DNA of 64,000 nt. Origin: Selaginella moellendorffii. Lineage: Eukaryota; Streptophyta; Lycopodiopsida; Selaginellales; Selaginellaceae. The notes below the pieces were generated by a model that saw only the letters and a list, made by a program, of their open reading frames with translations, was not told the origin of the DNA and ran no database searches. The stretch is taken from assembly GCF_000143415.4 (NCBI RefSeq), contig NW_003314315.1, forward strand, positions 1,323,681 to 1,387,680, read 5' to 3'. This document shows positions 23,878 to 34,603 of this stretch, piece by piece. Positions within the stretch are counted from its first letter, which is position 1. Every line of letters starts with the position of its first letter. The position numbers were made by a program, and so were the translations under genes.

Positions 23878-26027
23878 TCAAGCTCCTGGTCCATCTTCCA
23901 CAGCCGTATACATCAAGGAGGCATTGGGCCCGTCACTTCGAGATAGTACACCTTTCAACTGACTGACATAAAATACCGGATGAATTTTCACCCCAGCTGG
24001 CAGCTGCACCCGATAAGCTGCTTTACCAATGCGCTCCAGCACTTCATATGGACCAGCATATCGATGGGAGAGTTTATCACTCTTCCCTATCCGTAAAGGT
24101 ACCAAGGTGTTCCGCCGCTCACTTGATGGAAAGATCACTCGCACAAAGACGAGATCACCCACCTTATATTCCCGGAATTGGCGATGCTCATTAGCAAACT
24201 TCTCCGCTCTATCCCGAGCTGCTTGCAAATTCCGTTTGCACACCACCAGAATCTCATCAAGTTCTGTGGCCAGATCAGTTGCCTCGGAATCAAGCTTTTC
24301 TTGAACGTCCTTACTCAAATGCAATCCCAACTCCACCGCTGTTCGAGGATGCCTTCCAAACATCACAAAGTAAGGACTTAGCTTGGTTCCACTGTGTTGG
24401 CTATTGTTGTAAGCAAATTGCACCAACGGAAGATATAGATCCCATTGTCCTTGCCTTTGACCAATGCTACAACGTAGCATATCCTCCACCACTTGATTCA
24501 CACGCTCAGTTTGCCCATCCGTCTGAGGATGATCTCCACTCGAGAGTTTCAAAGTCACTTGCATAGCCTTTGCAAAGCTTTTCCAAAATCCACTGGTGAA
24601 CTTTGAATCTCGATCACTAATGATGTCCTCCGGCAAACCAAAATCAGGAAAAACCTTCTCCAAGTAAACCGCAGCCAAGTCTGAGGCAGTGACAGTCTTC
24701 CGAAGAGCCAACAACCGCACATACTTCGTCAACCGATCCACTATGACCCATACTTGCTCCTTTTGCCTCTGTGTTCGTGGTAAACAAGTGATGAAGTCCA
24801 TAGAGATATTACACCAACGGCTCTGAGGAATAGGTAAAGGTTGCAAAAGTCCCCCCGGCTTCTCCCTTGGCACCTTAACCCGCTGACAAAGCTCACATGA
24901 TTTACAATACTTGAGGATATCAGCCTTCATATTCCTCCAATAAAAGTTGCGCTTAACCAACTCATACGTCTTCTTCCCCCCAAAATGACCGGCCTCTGGA
25001 CGATCATGATAGTGGAATAAAACTTGAGTAATTAACGCATCCACCTGTGGCAAATAGACACGGCCATTGTAGTAGAGAATCCCATCCACCAATGAGAAAG
25101 GGGCTTCCATCTGGGCTCGCAAAGAGGCTACCTCAGCATCCTGAGCCTGAGCATGCTCAACCAATTGCCCAAACTCGCTGACCACCTTACTCAAATGATG
25201 ACAAAATTGTGTTCATAACGTCGTCACATGACGAACACGAGATAAAGCATCTGCCACCACATTTGATTTTCCTGGACGATGCTCAATAGGAAACTCCCCA
25301 AACTCCATGAGTTTGACCATCCAACGAGCTTGCCTAGTGTTCAACTCCTTTTATGTGAAAAGATACACAAGTGGTTTGTGATCTGTCAACACCACGAACA
25401 CTGCACCATAAAGATAGTGCCGCCACGTCCGCAAAGCATGAACAATAGAGAGTAACTCTTGCTCATATGTGGAATAGCGTTGCTCCGCGGAATTCAAAGT
25501 TTGACTCTCATATGCAATAGGCTGTCCCTCTTGCATGAGAACTCCTCCCAATGCATAACCACTCACATCGCATGTCACCTCGTAAGGTTTCGATGGATCA
25601 GTAATGCGAAGCACTGGAGCCTCGCTCAACAATCGTTTCAGCGCCACAAAACTCTCCTCTTGTGGCGTCTTTCACTCGAATGGCACATTCTTATGTAACA
25701 ACCGCGTCAAAGGAATAGCCACCTCTGCAAACTTATGCTGGAAACGTCGGTAGTAACTAGCCATACCAAGAAAACTGCGCAACTCAGCCACTGTAGTCGG
25801 TGTAGGCCAGTTTTCCACCACAGCCACCTTCCTTGGATCTGTCTTGACACCCTTAGATGTCACAATATGGCCTAAATATTCCACCTCCAACTTTGCAAAT
25901 TCACATTTGCTCTTCTTCACATAAAGTTTGCTGTCTCGAAGTAACAAAAGAACCTTGCGCAAATGCACCCTATGCTCCTCCGTATTCTTGCTAAAAACAA
26001 GAATATCGTCCAAGAAAATCTCCACAA
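23878..26027 (-). pseudogene. Gypsy polyprotein, RT C-half, RNase H and integrase
   Basis: Reading down from 26027: RT active site FLDDILVFS, RNase H (DVSGYALGGVLMQEG, then TDHKPLVYLF), integrase zinc finger (HFGGKKTYELVKRNFYWRNM, then CELCQ), integrase core acidic residues in SMDFITCLP, ISDRDSKF and DGQTERVNQ, then the GPY/F module. Stops interrupt it at 25672-25674 (TGA), 25351-25353 (TAA) and about 25215 (TGA). The sister copy at 16228-19834 has sense codons at these places (TGG, CAA and CAA). The last 438 codons (25194-23878) are uninterrupted. Confidence 0.9.
26024..26027. repeat. Target-site duplication ACAA of the DNA transposon (left)
   Basis: Repeated at 38362-38365. The uninterrupted sister gypsy copy (near 17448) has a single ACAA here, which fixes the junctions. 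Confidence 0.88.
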
Positions 26028-26051
26028 AAGCTCTATTTCGTTAAAGTGGGA
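26028..26051 (+). repeat. Left terminal inverted repeat (24 bp)
   Basis: Exact reverse complement of 38338-38361. Identity ends right after the GGGA. Confidence 0.92.
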
Positions 26052-26469
26052 ATTGTCATTATCCCACTTGTAAAATAAGGTTTCCAAACCTTTATATAGT
26101 ATATAAATATAACAAAATTCAACTGCATTGAGGCACATGCCATTTTATTTTAAACAAGGAAATGTCTACTCAATCACTTCTCCTCCCCCTGCCACTGCTT
26201 CACCTCTCTCTTCTCCTTGTCATCGTCATCCAATTTCTTTCCATCCTTTTAATATTAGCTCAGTTGCTCTGAGTCTAGGTGGAGCCCAAGTCCCCATTCA
26301 ATCTTTACTTTCCCATTATTAATAAAACAACTTCTTAGACTTCCAATAACATGCTGTAACACTTCTAGTATAATGCAAATCCTCTCAAAGAATTGTCTTT
26401 TAATATTAATACAATGGCATGGAACCCCATGCCATAATAAGTTACATTTTTAAATAAATACATGCCATC
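26052..26469. other. Left subterminal region of the DNA transposon
   Basis: AT-rich with no gene. It carries one full copy of the element's palindrome (26413-26436) and half copies near 26129 and 26461, close to the 3' end of the - strand gene. Confidence 0.6.
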
Positions 26470-29400
26470 TCAGATTGTTATTTTTTGCCTCCAACGCCTA
26501 TACAATAATCTTGGAATTTCATCACTCTCCACACTATCAGGATTTAAACCCAATAGTAATGCCATCTCTTCTCTAACACGTCCATGTTCATGTTCAGTGG
26601 TCGAAGAACCCATCTGGTTGAGCAGATTATGGAGATGCGGATAGTGCTTGGCTAGACAATATACATGCCATAAATGATGACTGGTGTCTGTCCGATCAAA
26701 TGGCTTCTGATATACCGTTCCATCTGCCATTTGGTTGATTTCTGCAGCCACCTCCTGGGCTGGCCGGTTCTCTATCACCATCGCTCCAAGCCGTTTTGCA
26801 AGGTCCCCCAGAATATACGGTTTCTTCTCCCTAGTTTCCATACTGCAAGAGATGGGGTGCACTGCATATGTGTGTGTGTTCGCTGCAGTTTTAATCGGCG
26901 AGTCATCAATGATGAGGATTTCACTTGAGCTAGCAGTCCGGTTCATCACTACAGCCTCTGGCTTGACGAAGATGGGCTTGCTACCCCTCACATGGACCAT
27001 AGTCAAGCAATCTTCCTGCGTTAGGAGAAAGTCAAATGGTAATATTACTCGCGTCTGATCGTGCATCATCTGTAGCAACGTTAATGCATTGTGGCGCATC
27101 ATGGATGTCCAAACTCCCAATTGCAAATTGAACCCGGCCCTCTGTTTTAAGTGTCGCATGGTCATTATTAGATCCCGCAGTTTCTCCCGTGTGATTAATA
27201 TGAATCTGTCTCTTTTGACCAACTTGCGACCGCAGGCTTTGGAGGGTGCAATGACATTCGAGGACGAGCCACGCTCATGGGAGAAAAGGACACCGTTCAG
27301 ATCAAAAACGATACAGTACCTTCGCCGTGACTCTGAAATGAAATGCGTCAGTATAAAAAATGGTACAAGTCAATTTTACCATCTACAATATTAGCGAATG
27401 GTGCTCCCGATGGTCGTTGAGAGGGTTTTGGTCGAGGAAACGTGAAGGGCGGAAATACTCTCCTTTGCAATGTGGGGTCAATCGCATCCGATGGCGTGTG
27501 GGCACATGCCATTTCAGCTGTAGACTCTGGTACAACTGGCTCAATAGTGGCATGGGGTGGTTCCGATGGCGTGTGATCACACGCCATTTCAGCTGGTGCC
27601 TCCGTTGGCAAAGTGGACATGACCGAACAGGCAGCAGAGACGGTGTAGGGAGGTTCCAACGGCGCGTAGTCAGACGATTGGGCACACGTTGAGTCCGTTG
27701 GAAATGAGGATACGACCGGCTCGGCGGCTGGGGCGGCCTCATGTGGGTCCAATGGCGCCTGGTCACCGTCAGTTGGATACGTGGACAAGATTGACTCAGT
27801 GGTATGGGCAGCATCAAGTGGAGCGTGGTCAGCTTGCTTGGCATTGATATGGATAGTAGCCTCCACCAGCTCTGATGACTCTTGCAGCCAAGTAGAGTCC
27901 ACTGGCGGATCCATATGCATGTCCAAATATCTCCCTTCGATTGAGATGGTATCCTCCCGTGCTACTAAAAACAAACTCATTAGCACATTGAATCGACTAT
28001 ACTGTATTTACCATCAACTGCTATTGAGGAACTAGGACCGATATCACTTGGGCGCACTGCTGATTCTGAAGGATTGGACATACGTTTCGACCCTTGCTTG
28101 GCACTATCCTTCCTCGACACTAAAGGCTAGAGTTTGTAAATTCAACTGAATAATCTCTACTTACCATTTGCTCTGCGACCTACATGGACAATGTTAGAAA
28201 TGGTAAAAGGTTAGGAATGGATGTACTATTATTTACCTGATGGTTTGTCTTGTATGACCTTCCTCCGCTGCTCTTTGGCCACCTCAGGCTGGCCATCGTC
28301 GTCATCATCGTCGTCGTCGTTATTGTGATCGTCACTATTGTGAGGACCATCCAAGTCCTCTTCGTCCTCCTCTTCTTCGTCCTCCTCTTCTTTGTCCTCC
28401 TCTTCGTCCTTCTGCTCTTCCTGCTCATTATCTTTCTCTGGCTCCTCATCCCCCTCCTGCATTTCTTCCATAGGCTGCTCAGGCTGGATGGCTTGTTCTT
28501 CCAGAACCATCTTGGGAAAATCATCTGGCCGAGTCTCCATCTCAAAATACAAGACATCCATAGCCTGTTTTAGTGCGTGACCTAGGACCGTATCCTCACC
28601 CGACTGTCTTAACATGGTTTCTGCACGTTCTTGCACCCTTCGAAGACGACGAGATGAGAAAAACGTGGCCCTGACTTGAAAAGCTTCCCTCATCCATTGT
28701 ACCTCTCCATTGAGATTGGGGAAGGAGAGTCCGCCATAGGAATCTGAGTCATGAGGTGGTGACTGCCTGCTTTCACTCAGCCCTTGATCTGCAATGAATG
28801 GCATGAGCACACACGCCATAACCGCGAGGCATTACCTATCATCTTTTCGTTGCCCTTCTTCCTTTTCGAATCAAACGCCTCTGATCTCGACGAATGTCCA
28901 ACGTGCTTTCGCTTTTTATGACCACTGTCAGTTTGAGCTTGGCTGGTGCTTGCCTGTTTTGCCTTTGAAGAAGTTTCTCCTGCAAGGAATGGCATGAGAC
29001 CACACGCCATTGCAAATATAATTTGTACCTCCTTTTTTCCTATTGCTTGTCTGTTTGTCCTTCTTTGATGCGCCACCAGTGCGCTTTTCAGTCCTCGTGT
29101 CTGAATATTCACAACGATCTATAATCAAAATGGCGTGAGGCCTCACGTGACCTTACCTTGTGCAGGTTGTGAGCTCGGCCCAACATGGGTATCTTCAACA
29201 GTAGCTGTTAACGCCGTTTCAGCATCTGGGGGTGGCCACGCTCCTGCATACAGAGCTTGTGAGATAACATTTAAACTTAAAGTGTGTACTCACCAGGTTC
29301 GCAGAGAAGATACTGTTTTTCTTTGGCAACTGTAATTATATGCTCCATTGAAGTCACCTCTTCAATGGAGTTTGTCACCGCAACACACGGGACACCCTTG

Positions 29401-32092
29401 AGTAGTGCGGCTCGAAAGAATAGTCCGCCGCAGTTGTACTCGACAACGCATTTGCCCTTGGAGTCGGAAGTAGGTGACCCACCCGCTATTGCGTTGAAGA
29501 CCCAGCTGAGCATTTCCCATGCTGCACCTGGAGCTTTCTTTGGATTCGAAAGCTCCATAGCCGTCTTCAGTTCCTCAGGCACGGGTAAATTGACCTCCCT
29601 CAAATCAATTCGATTGGCCTTGTCGAACGAAGCTGGGAAGTCACTCCAGTCCCACTCTGCTGCAGGACCAATAACAAGGGCGAGTGTGAAGATGCGGACA
29701 TTCGTCGGTATCTTCTTCTTAGCCATTATCCCATGGATCTCCCGCATCTCCTTGCCTTTCAACCGAGCCTTCACCTCGTTCAAGGCCTTCTAGAACTTGT
29801 GATAGGATTCGGAGTCGTAGATCATATAGTGGACTGAAGATTCCACCTCCGCAAGTCCCACCATTAAGTCAATGATGGAGCTGACTTCGTCTGCATGAGT
29901 GATCTCCTCGTTTGTGAAGTCCATCACACAAAAGATGTTCTTGACCTACTCATCTCCGCGGGAAACGATGCTCCTCCACCTTTGATCCTCATCCGAATTC
30001 AATTATACCCGGTAAGGTTCTCGATAGGCCTCCGCTGCGGGGTCGAGCTGTTTCTGAAGCTGGCGGTCGACATCAATCTTAATGAAATTTGGATACTGAT
30101 CCAACTTCTCAGCTTTACTTTTCGTGGCATCCCGCAGCAGATCGATGAACTTGGGGGCCCCCTTCACGTACTCGTCGATGTCTTCATTTGACAAATCCAG
30201 TGCTTCCATCATCTCTTGCGTGGTGTCGATGCTCACCCTCTCCACGGCCACTTGCTCGAAGATCCAATCCTTCAATAGCGCACGAGCTCTCAGAGTCGTG
30301 CACAAGTCCTCGTATGTCACAATATGGCCGGGAGTCATTTTGGTCTTGTTGAAGACTACCTCACCACGTAGAAGAGCATTAGCCACTGTCAGAAGGTCGT
30401 CGTCGTCTAGAGACCGCGAGAAACGCAAGGCGTTGAGCTTCAAATCATTGGGCTTCCGGCCGTCCTCCACACCCATTGAGTTTGGCAACTCCCCGTCATG
30501 GTACCTCCTCAGCACATCTACCCATTTGTCAAAAACAACTTTTGTCGCGAGTAGAATGTTATGGATGCTGAGTGTGTCATTGACCCCCAGTGTTTTCGAG
30601 AGAAGACTCGAGAATTCCTGCAATGGAAATGGCGTGAGGCCACATGCTATGCCACATGCAACGAGGCTTACCTGCCAGGCGCTAGTTGCTAGTGCACGTC
30701 CTTGTCCTGGTTTTTGTGGCTTCTTCAGTTGAACCCAGAGCTTCCGTGTTCGTGCCAATGTCTCGTGCAGACCCGATTTGTAGCACGTTTCTTGCTTGAC
30801 ATTCTGCGCGTGGGAGATGTATATGATAGATCGGAGGGGCGAGTTGCCTTTTATCAGGCGGACAACTCTTGTCTTGAAGACTTTCTTCACCTCCTCGCCC
30901 ACCATAATATCCACAACTATCTCTTGCATCGCCAAGCTAGAATGCTGCCCGGAGACGGCATAGAACCGGATGTTCTGATCGTCCAACACCTTCCTATTGA
31001 TCAAGTCTGGAAACCTCGTCTTGCCCTTCATTGTTCGGTAGTAGGGGATCACGTCTGCGATGTCGGGTGTTACTGGACTTGCCAGCATCTTCTGCTTCAG
31101 TTTCTCCACCCACTCATCAGATACTAGCCTGTGGTTGTATTTGCTTTGGATGTCGATACGGCTCACGTCGATTGTATATACTTTGTTGGAATAGTAATAA
31201 GTACTATTATCTGCGACGATTTTTGCTGCCTCTTCTTGCTCTTTCTGCTCTTTGCGGCTCTTCTTTTTGGTGGGTGTAGTGTTCGAACCCGAGGCAATGG
31301 CATCACTGAGTAGCTTCTTTTTTGGAGCAGGAGAGTCGGACGTCGGCTTGAGCTTGACCACCCTTTTCTGCTCCGAGGTAGTTTCCAGATCGACCCCCTT
31401 CCCCTTTGCTTCGCGAACTGGAGTCACTCTCAACGGCTCAATGTTGGAATATAGTTTTTGAACATCGCCGTAGGTGAGGTCCGTGGATTCCATGTGATCT
31501 TCATAGACCCGCAGCGTCTTTGAAATTGTGGGCCTCCTGGACAACCTCTCCCTAGCTCGCTCTAGGAATTCCTCATAGCCGCTGCCCCCCTCCGGGAAGC
31601 CGCTAGGATGTGCAAGGTGGATCTTGAAGGCAGACGCTGTCTCTACCACAAGTGCCAGTCCATATTCTTGCATGGAACTGCATGGAGTGTCTGTCACTTG
31701 GATGAGGATCCCCATGCATTCTTTTCTCCCACCATCTGTGTTGTACAGCCTCAGATCCTCGCCTTCCATCCCGAAAGTCCAACTGGTGAGCTCCTCCTCC
31801 TTCTCTGCATCCACATTGACAGTGGCTGGAAGAAGAACGCAATTCCTCGCCTGTTCAGAAATGCACAACAATTAGAGCTGACAGATGAAAAGCTAGTAGC
31901 TGGAAATAACGTGAGGCCACACGCCATTCACCACTGCATCAGATGTCTTGAGGCTGCATCCTAAGATGGCGTGAGGCTACACGCCATCTGTAACCGGACT
32001 GCACTCAAGAGCCCAATCGGTGCATGCCAATGTTGCTACTGAATGGCATGTGGCCTCATGCCATTTTCTACTTGGCCTAAAAGACTTACCAT
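26470..32092 (-). pseudogene. Large transposon-encoded protein: ParB-like region, charged linkers, HAD (FCP/NIF-like) phosphatase domain
   Basis: Exons (high to low): ATG 32092-32090, 31850-30672, 30617-29294, 29243-29157, 29118-29029, 28979-28836, 28788-28237, 28179-28165, 28119-28012, 27964-27380, 27332-26470. The sum is 4950 nt, or 1649 codons plus stop, and all junctions keep frame. Exon 2 holds a ParB/sulfiredoxin-like pattern (TIDVSRIDIQSKYNHRLVSD, then FYAVSGQHSSLAMQEI). Exons 5-6 are lysine-rich (likely nuclear targeting); exon 7 ends in a long Asp/Glu tract; exon 10 encodes repeats around EMACDHTPSEPP. Exon 11 starts RRYCIVFDLNGVLFSHERG, a DxNG variant of the HAD nucleophile motif, and has LIIDDSPIKT later. 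Three stops in exon 3 (TAA 30005-30003, TAG 29948-29946, TAG 29792-29790) break it. Introns 3-10 are all phase 1. The role in transposition is unknown; the ParB-like part suggests DNA binding. Confidence 0.75.
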
Positions 32093-34603
32093 TTGAGTAG
32101 AGTAGCCTTGCTGCTACGATCCGCTGCACACACAGTGCACATTCGCCAGCGAGTCCGGTTGTCACGCCTCCATTCGGCTTGGAGAGTGGCGCTGAAATCT
32201 CCCGGGACGCCAAGTGGGCTGCGTGTGGGTGGCAGAGTGGGCGGCGGAGTTGGTGGCGAAGTTACAAACTGGGTGTGTCTTGAAGTGGACGCCGATGCAC
32301 ACGAGCGCGATGCGAGCGCAAGTGTGATGCAAGCGCGAGTGGACGCCAATGCACACGAGAAACCTGTAGAGAAGTGGGGCGCGAGTGGGAGCGCGATGCG
32401 AGCGCGAGTACGAAGCAAAATGCAAAACCTAACCTCACACGCGCGAAATGTCACGACGGTTGGTAATCCCGCCACGTCATCATTCCTCGGACTTGGGCGC
32501 CACCATTAATTTCTGGATCGGCACGCGCATGCGTGAAATCCAAAAGAAATCCGCAACGTCATCATTCCTCGGACTGCATGCACGCGAAATCCAAAAGAAA
32601 GATCATGATTGGGATATCATTTAATACCCTCGCTATATTTATACCATGCATGATTGGATATTCCAAAGCATCTTGTATTTCCAAAAATGCCAGATGTTCA
32701 GCTAAATAAATTGTCAGAGGATTTGATGTGATGTTCAAGCGTGTGGGCTCATGCAATTTTGATCCCAAAAAATGCACCAAAAAATGCTCGGCGTCATCTG
32801 GCGTTATCTCTTGAATGGCGTGGGGCCGCATGCCATTTTCAGGAGCACATAGGAGTATATTCCTAGAATATTCTAACACGCGCGAGATTGTTTTGAGTTT
32901 CCTAGAGATCCAACCGTTAGATCGCAACTAGATTTTACAGAATGGTATACAATGTCCTTCTTGATGACCCTGCAAAGAAGCATCTCGATCGGACACCACA
33001 TGAGACCACACGAGCCTTACAATGTTTCAGGGGCATTTGCCATAGATCCGACCGTTATTTTGCTCCAAGATTCTACAGTTTGGTGTGCATTGACCTTTCC
33101 ATCGACACTGCAAAGGGACATCACAATCAGATGCGGGATCACAAGAAACCAACTTCACTAACTCTGGTTTCACCAAGATCTACGTAAGGAGTTATGAAAT
33201 GAAAGGACCCTCTCTATTGAAATGTGTTTATGGTCCTAGGGGCATTGTGACATATCAAAGGATTTTGCATCAAGCTACTGAATTGCTAAACCCTAAACCC
33301 TAAACCCTAACCCTAAACATGTGGCAAATGCTGCGTGAAGAAAGATGCCCTTTCTGGGCAAATGCTGTAAGAGGCAGATTCCGAGCAGATGTATCTCAAG
33401 CTAGCGAAGGGGACAAACGAAAGCTAGCTATAAACATGACGGGATGCAAATAGATTATTAGGCTGGTCCTGCGAAAATCAAAAACCATAATTGAAAACAT
33501 TGAAAATGCAAAAAGAAAGGTTTATAATATTTTTGAATTTTAAGCAACCAAATGAATGTAAGTAGGGCATGTGTTTGTAAGTTTAAAAATGCCTCAACCA
33601 CTTAAATTCCCAAGTAAATAAAGCTGTTTCTATTTTTGGTACAGGTAAACTTTATAGCGTGTGGGCTCATGCAATTTTGAACCCAAAAATGCACCAAAAA
33701 ATGCTCGACTAACATTATTCTTTGAATGGCGTGTGGCCTTATATTGCCATAAATGGACGTACACACACAGCATAATTATTCCTTTACACGGCGAATAATC
33801 TTGGCGCGGATCGCTGACATGGCATGGCAAAGTTCGAATCACTGACATGGCACAGTTGGATTGAGGCAAGGACATGATGTGACAAAGTTCAACCTCCGAC
33901 AGCAAAGTCTAGAAGCTACTCAGTTTGAAATTTGTCAGAGGAATCATAAGATCTGGTTTGTCAGAGGATTTGATGTGACGTTCAAGCGTGTGTTATTTTT
34001 GAATTCTCGAACTCATTCCTAGGTCTATCATTTTTGTGCGCCGTGTTCTTGGTTCCGCTGAGCGCAGTGAGCGCTACTTGTGTAAGCGGCGTTGTGAGCT
34101 GTGGTTTATGCGTCTACAAGCGGTTGTGGCATTGCGAGCACCATTGCAAGCGGCAGTTTATGCGAGTGGCAGTTTGTGCGAGCGGCGCTACGAGCAGTTG
34201 CGGTGTTGCGAGCGGCACTACGAGTAGTTGCGGTGTTGCGAGCGGCACTGTCTTTGGTGTGGCTACCGCTTCCTCTTGATATTCGGCACTTGTGCTTCCT
34301 GGTATGTTCACCATGGAATGGTTTAGGACCACATTTAGAAATGGCATGAGGCCACATGCCATCTTGGGCCCTTGCAATTTCATGGCTAGCGTATTGTCAT
34401 GTATGTTTTTACTTGCCTGCAGCTGTGTGTATATCAAGATGGCATGAGGCCTCATGCCAATTTTGTGAATGCGAAATTTCACGTGGGTGTCAATAGCATG
34501 TTTGAATAATGGCATGTGGCCTCATGCTATTTGGTATGTTATGATTTAGGCCATTCTCCAATCATTTTTTGTATGGTCTTAACTTCTTTTCTGCATTTTC
34601 AGA
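32093..34603. other. Central region between the divergent transposon genes
   Basis: Probably a bidirectional promoter region plus 5' UTRs. The - strand gene has a leader exon ending at ATG 32092-32090 with donor GTAAGT. The + strand gene has an acceptor (TTTTCAG) one base before its ATG, so it has a leader intron. Five palindrome copies lie here, plus a duplicated block (CGTGTGGGCTCATGCAATTT at 32737 and 33658) and a duplicated GATTTGATGTGA-type block (32717 and 33968). 32160-32460 is GC-rich with GCGAGTG/GCGCGAT repeats. No conserved protein seen. Confidence 0.5.
33286..33318 (-). repeat. Short interstitial telomere-type repeat
   Basis: Five consecutive CCCTAAA-type units (one shortened to CCCTAA) in C-rich orientation inside the DNA transposon. 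Too short to be a former chromosome end; it may be a promoter telo-box cluster or filler from double-strand-break repair. Confidence 0.9.

Noticed and set aside
28250-28573. Hydrophobic + strand frame rich in Val, Leu and Phe that looks like membrane segments
   Set aside because: It is the antisense shadow of the Asp/Glu-rich tract in exon 7 of the - strand gene.
29946-30005. A 63-bp intron (GTATAA...GAGTAG) that would remove two stops from the - strand transposon gene
   Set aside because: It has no pyrimidine tract, its translation reads as ordinary protein, and the third stop (29792-29790) would remain. Two C-to-T mutations are simpler.
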